A stretch of 64,000 nt of DNA. It comes from Pegoplata infirma. Lineage: Eukaryota; Arthropoda; Insecta; Diptera; Anthomyiidae. The stretch is from the NCBI GenBank assembly GCA_963921195.1, contig OY992541.1:15420012-15484011 (forward strand), given 5' to 3'. Below the pieces are notes generated by a model. It did no database searches and was not told the DNA's origin. It saw nothing but the letters and a program-made list of their open reading frames with translations. The translations under genes and the position numbers were made by a program. Within the stretch, counting starts at the first letter, position 1. Every line of letters starts with the position of its first letter. Of the stretch, positions 45,933-56,446 are shown piece after piece.

Positions 45933-46285
45933 GTATTCATATTCTGAAACATGGTTCTTAATTCGGTTGAAATGAAATTTGTCATTTCAGCTCGAAATGA
46001 AGCAAAAGAATCAAAAATAAGTTGTCTCGTTCTGGTATCATTGTCACGATTGGGTTCCTGTCGGTTACCCGACAAGGAATTATTATTGTCATTACCATTA
46101 GCCTCGCCCCTAGGTCTGCCCTTAGACCGAGCTCCCTGGGCCATTTGTGCTCCTTGAGCTGTATGCGCTCCATGAGCGGTATGCGCTCCTTGAGCTGTAT
46201 TCGCTGACTCTAGATCAACAGTGAAACTCACGTTAGCAGTTTGATCGAGATTTGACAAATTTTCCATACTTCTTGTCAAAACCAT
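45933..46285 (-). pseudogene. provirus Gag N-terminus
   Basis: Starts MVLTRSMENLSNLDQT at 46285. A seven-residue tandem region (AHTAQGA type, about 4 units) and a K/R/N-rich linker follow, then an IFDSFASFRAEM helix. The frame runs to the 8-bp duplication and is cut by the palindrome. I chose 46285 rather than the upstream ATG at 46330 because the extra residues look like leader sequence. Confidence 0.8.
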
Positions 46286-46944
46286 TTTAAAAAAATTATC
46301 AAAGTAAAAATATAAATATTTGTATTCCACTACTCCATTTAGAAAAACTCAGATAGATATATAAAAAATAAATTTATGCACCCGTAAAAGAAAAATAAAA
46401 AAATAGATGTATTTTAGAGATTTGGATGAGTATCTTTAACCCTTAATAAAGCTAAAAAAAAAAATCTCAAACCCAAATTTTCCAAAAAAAAATAAAAATT
46501 ATAAAATATTTGATTTTCCTATGAGAGTAAGCAACCGATCATCATTTACCTCAGTAACAAAAATCTCCATCATAATGCAAATCAAACAGGTTAATTTCGA
46601 AATAATAAAGAGACCGAAATAACGAAATTGATGTACTATATTGGGAGTAGTATCTCGAAGTTTGCCCATGATACCAAATCTCAACCGATAATCACACCAT
46701 TGGTGAACTTTTACTCTTCAAAAACCATCGGTGTAGTTATCATAAAGATAAATATCAAATCCAGATTTATTTATAGAAGGTAAGGAAAATAATAGTAAAA
46801 TAAAGAAACAAAAAGAAAATAGGAGAAAATAAAATAATTGATGTCACGGAAGAAATAATCGTATGAAACCTCAACATCTATAAAACTTGTCAAAGTTGTT
46901 AGTTGAAATTGCAATAATCAGCCAAAGCTGATGACGCTGTTGAG
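46286..46944 (-). other. provirus 5' leader, no gene seen
   Basis: Untranslated region between the primer site and gag. AT-rich. No recognised signal other than the primer site next to the LTR. Confidence 0.7.
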
Positions 46945-46962
46945 GCCCCACGTTGGGCGCCA
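46945..46962 (-). promoter_or_regulatory. primer binding site, tRNA-Lys type
   Basis: In minus sense TGGCGCCCAACGTGGGGC, an 18-base match to the classic Lys-tRNA primer site used by Osvaldo/Ulysses and several retroviruses. It starts four bases after the LTR end CCGTCACA, which fixes the LTR border and the direction of the provirus. Confidence 0.9.
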
Positions 46963-46966
46963 TTTA

Positions 46967-49202
46967 TGTGACGGCGGAACCTCTTGCAAGGTCCTACCTC
47001 TTAGGAGAGCGATTAGATTTGTGAGGTTGGCCTCACAAGGGTTTTTTTTTTGGTGTTTTACAGATTTTAGTTAAATTATTTTGTGTTGCTTTTATATAAT
47101 TTTGGAATACTGTTCGATTTCACTTTAAATTTTTTATAAAAGTACGTAGTAGATTTGGTTTTATTTGAAATAATTTGTCAAAAGTTGAAAAATTTTCATT
47201 TAATATTTTGGAATTCATCGAAAACGTTATCTACAATATTTTTATTTGAAATTTAATTGTGGAAATTTTGCTAAGCCATTATTGTAAATCTATATAAAAG
47301 GTTTGAATAAAATTTTGCAATTACAATACGTGGTGCAAATATCGTTTAACTCGCAAATTTGGAATACGCATATATCTACGTTGTGGGAGGTAAGATAGAC
47401 GCACAAATAATGCTCGATAACACATCTAAAGTAAATTTTCTTTTGGTAGGATTAAGGATAGCTCGATAAGGACATCTTTGGTTCCTTCTCCTCCCATCAT
47501 TTTTTTTTTTGTAATTTGGGAACAATACGATTCCACATCTATATTGGCTGTAAATAAGGAATTTGCCAGAAAAGAATATCGGAAATTGGGCCTAGGAAGT
47601 CTACAAGTTTTTTCATCTGGTATCTTCCAAATGCATGATAAAGTCGAAATAGTGCCTTGAGTTCCGGCAATTATCATAATAGACAGACTGATTAAAGAAT
47701 TGAAAATTTCGTCAACAATAGCGCGTCTTTATCAAAATATAAAATCGTCATCGTACGTGGTCTATTATACAGGTTAACCACCTATATTTTAATAAAACGT
47801 AAATTCGTCGACCATAGTGTAATCTGTCAAAGATTGAATAATTTAATTTTTCTTTTAATATTTTAATTTGTCATTTTTATTTTTATTTTTTTTTTATTTC
47901 AAATTCAATTTGTTTTGATTTCATTTTATAATTTTTCGTTTTGTTTTGAATTTTAAATTTATTTTTATGTTGTTTTGATTTCCTTTTAAAATTTTTTGTT
48001 TGTTTTGGATTTCAAATTTATTTTTTTTTTTGTTTTGAATTTGGAGTTTGACTTTTCTAAATTTTCGGTTTTGAATATGTAAATGTTATTTAAATTCGTT
48101 TCGTAATATTATGGTCGCCTAATACCAAATTTATTTAAAATAACTAGAACAACGCGTTAAAAACAAATCATCTAAACGTAAAATTATATCTTATTAAAAA
48201 GTGGAAAGGTTGCGAATGTAACAAGATAATTAAAAATTTATTTAACAGCGCGAATCAAGATCCTTTAGACTACAGGCCTGGCGTCATCGAGGATATCCAA
48301 TGGTGAGTTTAATTTTTAAATTTTAATTATTGTCTATTTGCATCGAGTTCCACTTAAGAAAACCTATCATCGTTATATATTGTTTTCCGGATTTAATAGT
48401 TCTAATTCTAAATATCGTGTTTCAATACAAATACGCAGTTGTTGCAGTTTTAATGCTTGATAATAAATTTCGTTCAGATAAATATCCGTTTGATAAATAA
48501 ATGTCACATTGACAAATATTATTTTTTTCCTTTCTAATTTTGTTTTGTATTTAACTCCCAAATGAATTTAACAGAATGTTAAATAACATAATTTTTTAAA
48601 AAAACTTAAATTTTTTTTTTGAGATTTTAAATATAATTTTCTATTCATACACTCGAGAATTTTGATCCGTAATTTTTTTCATTATACTTTTAATTTGAAT
48701 TAGCAAAATAGTAATAATTTTATATGACTAAGTATTTTTATAATGAAATTTGCGAATTTTTAGAATAAACTTTTGTTATTGTTGTTAGTATGACTTTTTA
48801 AATTTTTTATTTAACATTCCACGAAACATTTAGGAAAACGTAGGGTAGATATAATTGGGCTATCTAAAATATAAAAATAGATAGCAATGGTCTTGGGTGG
48901 GTTAAGAATGAAGTGGAGTCTAACATCTATTTCCTCTTCCTTTATAGTTTTTGCATCTGTTCTGTTTAATTTCTCTTCTTTTAGTTTGGACTTCTTTTCT
49001 AAATTTCTTTGACTTTTGGTTTGAGTTTGTATGGTAATTGATAGTTATTAGGTTTATAGCTACCTTAATTTTGTTGTGGCAGGCTGCTTCCTACCTCAAA
49101 GGAGACAAGTACTCCACCCAATTTCCCTGAGCACGGCCGGATTCTAAAAGGTAGCATCGCTCTCCTAAGAGGTAGGACCTAGCAAGAGGTTCCGCCGTCA
49201 CA
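46967..49202 (-). repeat. right (5') LTR of the provirus, 2.2 kb
   Basis: Its two ends are a 47-bp inverted repeat, TGTGACGGCGGAACCTC through GGAGAGCGAT, with one mismatch. Such long inverted termini are unusual in LTRs, which normally share only TG...CA. Short open frames inside are not convincing. The interior matches the left LTR in inverted orientation. Confidence 0.85.
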
Positions 49203-49206
49203 ACCT

Positions 49207-49925
49207 TTAATCTGATATCACACATGCCTATATTAATTTGGTTTAAATAGGCGTAAATCGTAAAAAACTGAAAAGGTAAATTTTCCCCCATTCAAATCGA
49301 CCCCCCTGAAAATGAGTTTGGGCCTCTGAAAAAAATACGTGTCGAATTAATTTTCGTTCCTAACAACATATCCAAATTTCATGAAGATCGAAGGGTGACA
49401 CCAGGGAGACTTCCCTTGTAAGTCAATCAATACAGCTAAAGAAACTATTATTTTTTGACCTCCAATACTTTTCACCACCAATTTATTTGGGAACAATAAA
49501 AAAATAATTTGATAATTTAATTTATAACATCTACTTAAGTGCAAAGTAATGAGATATCAAAATAAAAAATGCCGCAGAGTTTTGTACTCTTGCCCAAAAT
49601 ATTAAATCATGATAATGTTTTATTTAATTAAAAGTTGTTACGAATAAACATCACATAAACTATATTTTTTTTCGGAAAAAAATAACTCCAAGAATTTTTT
49701 TTTAACTTAAACAAAATTTAAGTTAAAAATTTATTTCAAAAATAAACTAATTAAAATTAATTCAAATTCAAAACCATATATAACAAATCAAAAAATTATA
49801 ATACATAATTATAATTAGAGCCTGAGCTCGACTGTCTTTACAGAAAAACAATAATTATAATTAAATTGACTAAAAGGCAAATTAAATTATTAAGAATTTA
49901 TTTAAAATGAAATGATTTATAAAAA
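49207..49925. other. flank of the provirus, old repeat fragments
   Basis: No gene. Segments at 49440-49490 (GACCTCCAATACTTTTCACC) and 49570-49640 (CGCAGAGTTTTGTACTCTTG) recur inverted at 54075-54110 and 53430-53510. A relative of 49390-49420 lies at 11820-11850. Confidence 0.5.
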
Positions 49926-50706
49926 ATAATTTGGGAAGGTTGTATGCGATGTTAAGAAATTTATGGTGTACGCAATTGTTCATACCACAGAATATTCGAA
50001 TGCTGCTTGCGAAAACATATTTAATTCCGACTCTGCTATATGGATGCGAGCTTTTTATAAATTGTGATTCTACCAGTTTGAGAAAACTCAAAGTAGCATA
50101 CAATAACATAGCCAGATATGTATTTGGCTTAAGACGATTCGATAGAATATCTTTTTATACACAGCAAATATTTGATGTATTTTTTGAGAATCTTTTGAAA
50201 TGTAAATTGTTGTTGTACTTACACAAGATTATATATTTGCAAAGTCCGCAATATCTTTTTAACAAAATCACTTTTCTTAGATCAAATAGAGGAAACCGTA
50301 TTAAGCAACTTAGACACAGAACTCATATATCTGATCAACATTTCTATATAAATGCCATTAAAATTTGGAATTAATTACCCTTTCGTTTGCAAAAAATAAA
50401 CAATGCAACGCAATTCAAAACTGAAATATTTAAACATTTTAGGCAAGTGTAAAATATTTTAAATAACAAAATTCTTTTATTTATAACTTTATTATTTTAA
50501 GTCATTTTTAATGTATTTTATTTTTTATATTTTTATATTTTTTAAAAAGTTTTTCAAAGTTTTTCATTTAACTCAAAAATTTTATTTTTTATAAACTTAA
50601 TTTTTTTTTATTTTTGTATACCCAGTATATTATCCAGTACTTTATATAAGATTTAATCTTTGTATTGGATTGTAAAACTTAAAATTAAATAAATAAAATA
50701 AAATAA
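49926..50706 (+). pseudogene. CR1/Jockey-like non-LTR retrotransposon 3' fragment
   Basis: 147 codons of the RT C-terminal region: IPTLLYGCELFINCDSTSLR, KLKVAYNNIARYVFGLRR, LHKIIYLQSPQYLF, ending IKIWN and a stop where the family continues with LPFRLQKI and FKTEIFKHFRQ. 5' truncated, as usual for these elements. The 3' UTR ends in TAAATAAAATAAAATAA, a likely tail near 50690-50706. Confidence 0.75.
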
Positions 50707-50916
50707 TTCAATAATTGTAATCGAATTATTCACAATATAAGTAATATATATATTTTTTTTAATTATTCAAAATTCATTCAACAATGAATTAATTGATTAA
50801 ATATAAAAAATAATGTCAACTAATTTTCAAATAGAATTTATTCTTCAAAGGTCTGTTACGACAAGCGCTGCCTGGCTGTCAGTATCGGAAGTTTTATAAG
50901 TATTAGTTTGTTGTAG

Positions 50917-51378
50917 TAGAGATGCGAGCGTGACACGAGATTTCGCGTGATCATGAGTGAAATTTACGCTTGATTAGAAAAAATATTTTCGTGCGTGAGA
51001 TTGCGTGGGTAATTTTGGCTTCGTGAGTTTGTGTGATAGTTTTGTGCTGTCTAAAACAGAAAATTAGTAATAAAATCGTCATCATATTGAATTTAAAGCG
51101 TAATTAATACAAAATTGTGATTAATATAAGTTTTTATGATTAATTTTAGGAAATTAAATACCTTTTGTGCAAGAATTTGAAATGAAGTTAAATAAAATTT
51201 TGTTTATTTTATTTTCGTGAGTCTTTGTAAGCGTTATTATTTCGTGAGCGTAACAAACATTTTAGTTACTCACGTGAGCGTGCATGAACGTAAGCAAAAA
51301 AAAATAATTTTGTGCGTGAGCAATACTTTAATTTCGTGTGCGTGCGTGAGTCAATATTCACTCACGCGGCCATCTCTA
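50917..51378. mobile_element. MITE with AGAGATG...GCGTGA ends
   Basis: TAGAGATGCGAGCGTGA at 50917 is inverted at the right end (TCACGCGGCCATCTCTA, ending 51378). The interior is packed with GTGAGCGTG and CTCACG motifs. The same motif family lies in the 12871 palindrome (13605-13640, 14335-14385) and near 9560-9720. No target duplication is assigned. Confidence 0.65.
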
Positions 51379-51429
51379 TTTTGTAGTATGTATCTATAAT
51401 ATTGTCAAATAACCACAAGCCAGAACATA

Positions 51430-53720
51430 ACACCGTTTATGTTGGAATTTAAATATCATACGGTAGCCTAGCTGAAGTGTGTCAGACTCTGAAACAGAGG
51501 GTCCGGGGATCGTCCCCATTATCAGGCAACTTACTTTTTTAAATTTTGTTTTTTTTTTAGCTCGTTTATTTTTTTTGTTAAGACCAATTTTCTTTAACCT
51601 TTAAATTTTGTGATTTTTTCTGAATTTATCTGCATTTTCTGACTAATTTTTTGTATTTTCTTGATTTGTTCTTAGTTTTTAAATTTTTTTTTCTGAATAT
51701 TGAATAAATCCTGCTAGTGTATTTGAGAAATTTCTTAGAGTTATTTTTTTCTGAAAAAATATATTTTTTTCGAAATACCTAAGACAAATAATTATATGTG
51801 CATTTTTTTATATTGAGTTATAAGAAAGAAAATAAATTATTTTTGTATGTTTGGTTAATATTTTATTGTGTTTATATATAAGCATTAAAATCATAAACAT
51901 TTTAATTTTATACCTTATTTTCTAAAACAGAAAATCACGAAAAAGGAAATGCATCATATATTTTCTATAGAAAATAATTATATGTGCATGAAAGAAAATT
52001 CCTGTATATTCTTTTTGATTTGCAATGTAATGAAGTATTTTGTGAAAATTTGTGTTCGTATTGTGTATTTAAACTTTTTTAAGCCTAGGAGGCATAAAAC
52101 CCACCAAGGTTTTTAATGTACCAACGCCTCTTGTTCCCCGTTTGGTCAGTATTTACAGTTAAAGTCCTTTAATGGTCTTGTACGACTTTGACTTTGAAAT
52201 GACCTTGACAGAAAGGGCCCTAAAGAGAAATTTAATTGGGTATAGGTCGGGACTAATGGCTGGCCATTTCAATGCTGGTATGTTGTGCGCATTTAGCAAG
52301 TTTTTTGTCAAACGAGTGACATGGATTAGAGCGTTACCTTGTAAGAATGTCCAATTATATCCACTCAGTTCGGTAGCAAAGTCTATTAAATGGTCCCCAT
52401 CAAGTAAAAATATATTTTTGCATTATTTTTAATGGAAACAAATCATATTCAAACCCTTCTTCATGATCCAAATGCATCCCATACCTTGACGGATTCGCAA
52501 CTGTGGTTTCGCAAATAGCTCCTTTGGCGGAGATGTCTTAAATCCCTACAAGAGAAGGGGTGACCATCAGCGCCGTCTTAATTTTACTTTTTTTTGTCAT
52601 ATTTAGTGACAAAAAAAAGTTTAATTTGGATGGCACTGATGGTCACCACCAATATTGAAGAGATTTAAGACATCCGCGCCAAACGTGCTATTTGCAAAAC
52701 CACAGTTGCGAATCCGTTATGGTATGGGATGCATTTGGATCAGGAGGACGGTTCCAAATATGATTTGCCCATACCAAAAACAATGCAAAAATATAATTTT
52801 ACTTGTTCGGGGACATTTAACAGACTTTGCTACCGAACTGCGTGGAGTTAATTGGAAATCCCACCAAGACAACGCTCCAATCCATGTCACTGGTTTTACA
52901 AAAATCTTGTTTAATGCGCCCAGGATACCAGTATTGAAAGGCCAGCCATTAGTCCCGACCTAAACCTAACTAAATTCCTCCTTAGGACCCTTTCTGCCAA
53001 GGTCGTTTCAAAATCAAAGCGGTATACTACGCGCTAAGGATTTGAATTTGCGATATTGACGAAACGAGCGAAAAAGGGTATTGGCACATTAAAAAACTTG
53101 ATTGGTTTTATGCCTCGTAGACTAAAACAAGTAAAAATATTTAATTGCATAACAATTTTTTGTGAATAGTCTAATTATATTAAAAACCATAGAGAAAATA
53201 TATGAATTTTCTTTTTTGCACATATAATTATTTTCTATGAAGTATATTTTTATTCCTTATTTTATGTATTAAAAAAAAAAGTTTGAAATGAATGTTTTTA
53301 TGATTTTAAAGCTTACTTAAAAACATAACAAAATATTAACCAAACTTGAAAAAATATTTTGTTTTCTTTCCTATAACTCAATATAATACAGTGCACATAT
53401 AATTATTTGTCTTAGGTATGTGATGTTAATTCGTAACAACTTTTTTATTAAATAACACATTATCATGATTTAATATTTTGGACAAGAGTACAAAATTCTG
53501 CGGCATTTTTATTTTATTTTTAAATAATTAAATTATAAAAAAAATAGAATTGTTATATCAAATAACAATATGTAAGCTAAAAAAAAAAATATAAAAAAAA
53601 GTTGACTTGATCAGGGATTTGATCCCAACCCAATATCCCCTGCGTGGTAGTCTGACACACTTCAGCTAGCCTACCGTCGGCGTTTTAAATGTTAATCTAA
53701 ATTCTAACATAATTTTGTCA
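51430..53720. mobile_element. palindromic inverted dimer of a Tc1-like transposon
   Basis: Two inverted arms of about 1.1 kb meet at the centre GTCATATTTAGTGAC (52596-52610). Both arms carry the same decayed Tc1 transposase 3' half, read plus on the right and minus on the left. Further out, both have AATTATATGTGCA and GGTTAATATTTT blocks. The outermost parts carry a tRNA-like sequence, TAGCTGAAGTGTGTCAGACT. This is a head-to-head dimer formed after internal deletion of the transposase 5' half. Confidence 0.8.
52594..53030 (+). pseudogene. Tc1-like transposase, C-terminal half (right arm)
   Basis: Several frames read the DDE core of Tc1: DKKKFNLDGTDGHH, SVMVWDAFGSGG and HQDNAPIHVT followed by a PxPN stretch. 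Stops and frameshifts are present. The left arm (52172-52592, minus) holds the partner copy with the same motifs, also decayed. DNAPIH carries the second acidic residue in this family. Confidence 0.8.
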
Positions 53721-54535
53721 TGTTGTAGATATTCGATTTTCATATATACTGGTTAGTTTTGCGATGTGGTAATATTTTATTTGAAAAAATTTGCGATGAT
53801 GGTAACTAATCTAATTGGAAATGCGATATTTGGTATGGCAAAATTGCGTTAATCGAGTAGCGGCGCTAGGTGTCGCTACCAGAATAATGGGTTTTTTTAT
53901 TTTATTTATTAATTTTAAATTATTGTCGAAGTTTTAGGTTGTAATAAAATGAAAACTGTAATTCTCATTTTCTTTTTTGTTTAATCGGTAGCTTATATAG
54001 TCAAACTGAGGTGGCGTCCTGCAACTTTTTTTAAATTAGACCCCAGCCTAAAAACATTATCATGTTAAAAATATTTCTTTATTTACAAAATTGGTGGTCA
54101 AAAGTATTGGAGGCCAAAAATTGATTGACTTTTAGTATTTTTGTGGGTCGTTTAAAAAATTATTTGACAACCGAACAGAAACTTTGGAGTATTACCTCTT
54201 AGCACGAACCTGTCATCAGAAAAGTTGTATTATATAGACTTATCGAGATATAGGCATTTTAATATTTTGGTGGGCAAGCCTTTAAAACAAACAATTCTTT
54301 TTATATTGGAAAAGTGTATGTTAAAATAATATATTTTTTTTATTCAAATTTCTTATAAAAAATCCTAACATATCCAAGAAATCCGGGCCGGATACGATCA
54401 GGTAATGTCAAGGAAGTTGACAACGTCCTTTTTGCAATAAATATCCAAATTTTGCAAGAAATTTCCTGTTCAAACCAGATATGTAAAGTGGGCACTCCAA
54501 TAAAGAGAACCTAAGGTTAAAATTTAAAATCCATT
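53721..54535. other. flank left of the BEL/Pao element, old repeats
   Basis: No gene. The stretch 54195-54440 (GTCATCAGAAAAGTT, then AAGAAATCC and GATCAGGTAATGTCAAGGAA) is repeated in the same direction at 63860-64000, on the far side of the BEL/Pao element. Confidence 0.6.
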
Positions 54536-54540
54536 GATTA

Positions 54541-54900
54541 TGTTTAAACCTAAAGCCTTTCTTTGGTTTAATTTGTCCCAGTTTTCACCCCTTGAGTCTT
54601 TCGAGGGTTAATACTAGTTAAAATCTACTCGCTCCACTTTCCGTGCAACTCTGTAAAGAGTAAGCAGTGATTTTAACTAGTTAACCGGTAACGGGATTTT
54701 TAAACATTGTTTGTCGTCCCTTTTGTTATAGTTCTTAAATTTAAACTTACTTCTCTTCTGTATACCAACCAACGCACTACGTGCATAAATACTTAAGGTA
54801 ATATAATTAAATAAATATAATTTTCTAATTTAAAACCTTAAACGTTCTTGCATTTTTATTTTTATATTTGCATATTACTGGACCCGCTTTACGCCAAACA
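54541..54900 (+). repeat. 5' LTR of the BEL/Pao element
   Basis: TGTTTAAACC to GCCAAACA. Contains AATAAA near 54812. The next bases, TTTGGTCCATTCGACCGG, have a TGG-starting primer site at 54903. It nearly matches 63214-63708 once the 131-bp insertion there is removed. Confidence 0.92.
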
Positions 54901-56446
54901 TTTGGTCCATTCGACCGGATATTTCTACGAGGTTTAAGTTGCAGAAAATTAATTTATTTATTCTCTCATCGCAGACACCATTTTTGGCAAATCATCCCCC
55001 ATAACCAACAACTTCATCAACTATACAACAACTTTTTTTTAAATAAAATTTTTATTTATTACTTTGGAAAAAAAAGGTACGTGGTTCATTTTAATTTTTT
55101 TGTGTGATAATAAAGATAATAAATAAAAAAAAAAAATAATTAAAAAATATTTAATTCACTATACAAAAGTGTATTTAATAAAAGATAAAAAGTAGTATTT
55201 TTTCCTTAAAAAACTCCTTTTTGTCTATTGTGAATGATCAGTTTGCAACCCTTTTTTATGATAATACAGTCCATTTTGACACTTGTCGTTCTGTATACTT
55301 TTTATTCAACTGTGCGATTTGTTTACTTCGGACGGACATATAAAAAAAATTTTTTGTTTTGAAAATTTAATAAATTTGTTTTATTTTCGTTTTAAAATAT
55401 ATTTTTTTGTATTTGAAAATACTGTGTTAAATTAAAATTTAAATTCGATATAATTTAATAATTAATTAATTTGCAAAAAGCCGTCGGGATTGTGATAAAA
55501 GTGTTGATTTTAAAATTTATATTTTTTTATACATACATATTTACATACATAAATACATTTATATTTCTTTCCCACATACAGCATACAGTGTTTTTTTTTA
55601 TTTCAAAACAAATTGGTTATTTTTTTTAATTTTCCTTTATGCTTTGTCCGTTTTAACAAAAATCGTCATACCCCCCAAACCTGTGTTAATTATTTTCCAA
55701 TACAAACTGCAGATCATCTGCTTTTATACATACCGTGTTGTTGTTGTTTTGTTTATTCAGTTTTTTTTATAACTGATTTTAAAAAGTACCCTACAGTCCG
55801 TCATAGTCGCGACTTAATCAGTGTGTGTTTTTTTTTTATTGAAAATTTTCTTTGGAAAATTTTTATCCGTTTTTCGTGAAATTTTTTGACTACCGCGACA
55901 GATCTTCGGTTTTTTCGGAAGCATTCGTGTTTTTTCGGAAAATTTGGTGCATTTTCAGGAATTTTGAAAAATTTTAAACTTTTTGGAAAGTTTTTATACT
56001 TTTGAAAAATTTTCTTGATAATTTTTGCCGAGCACAAAATTTCTTCGGATTTTTTTCGTCAGTATTCGGGTTTTTTAAATTATACGCCTGTTTTTTGGAA
56101 ATTTTTAAAAGTTTTTTGTGATTTTTCGAAAGTTCTTGTACCATTTTCAAATTTTTGAAAATTTTTTTTCGAATTGGTAAGATCTTCGTGTTTTATTCGT
56201 TGTTTTTCGGAATTCTTCGTGTTTTTCGGTAAAATTGAAATTGTTGTGATTTTTGAGAAAATTTGTAGATTTTTTTGAAAAATTTGATAAATTTCTGAAA
56301 TTTTCGGAAAAATTTTTCAGGTCTTCGGATTTTTTCGTGGATCTTCGTTAATTTTCGAAAAACTTCGGGTTTTTTTTCAAGTTTTCTTGATTTTATATTA
56401 AATTTCTTTGGGAATTTAATTTTTTTTAATTTTTTTCACGAATAAA
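54901..56446 (+). promoter_or_regulatory. BEL/Pao leader with primer site and candidate splice donor
   Basis: 1.5 kb of untranslated sequence. AAG|GTACGTGG at 55074-55083 is a good 5' splice site. From 55850 to 56400 the sequence repeats a degenerate TTTTTCGGAA / TTCGTGTTTTT unit. A short frame at 55613-55879 is not convincing. Confidence 0.55.

Larger units (their letters stand above)
15291..49202 (-). mobile_element. Ty3/gypsy provirus, Osvaldo/Ulysses-like, with nested insertions
   Basis: The outer element of the nest. The boundaries are the two LTR outer ends TGTGACGGCGG (15291) and CCGCCGTCACA (49202), flanked by ACCT on both sides (15287-15290 and 49203-49206). Gene order on the minus strand is gag, protease, RT, RNase H, integrase, from 46285 down to 21147. 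The primer site matches tRNA-Lys, and LTRs above 2 kb resemble Ulysses of Drosophila (family knowledge). Stops, frameshifts and deletions in every domain show it is dead. After subtracting the insertions, the internal region is roughly 5-6 kb. Confidence 0.85.

Noticed and set aside
15291..49202. The whole region as one giant foldback DNA transposon with inverted ends
   Set aside because: The tRNA-Lys primer site beside the right end and the gag-pol order show an LTR provirus; inversion of one LTR explains the arrangement.
51465..51540. A possible tRNA-Gln gene
   Set aside because: The anticodon stem does not pair (TCAGA against ACAGA), acceptor stem is not seen, and it lies in a transposon arm; kept only as tRNA-like.
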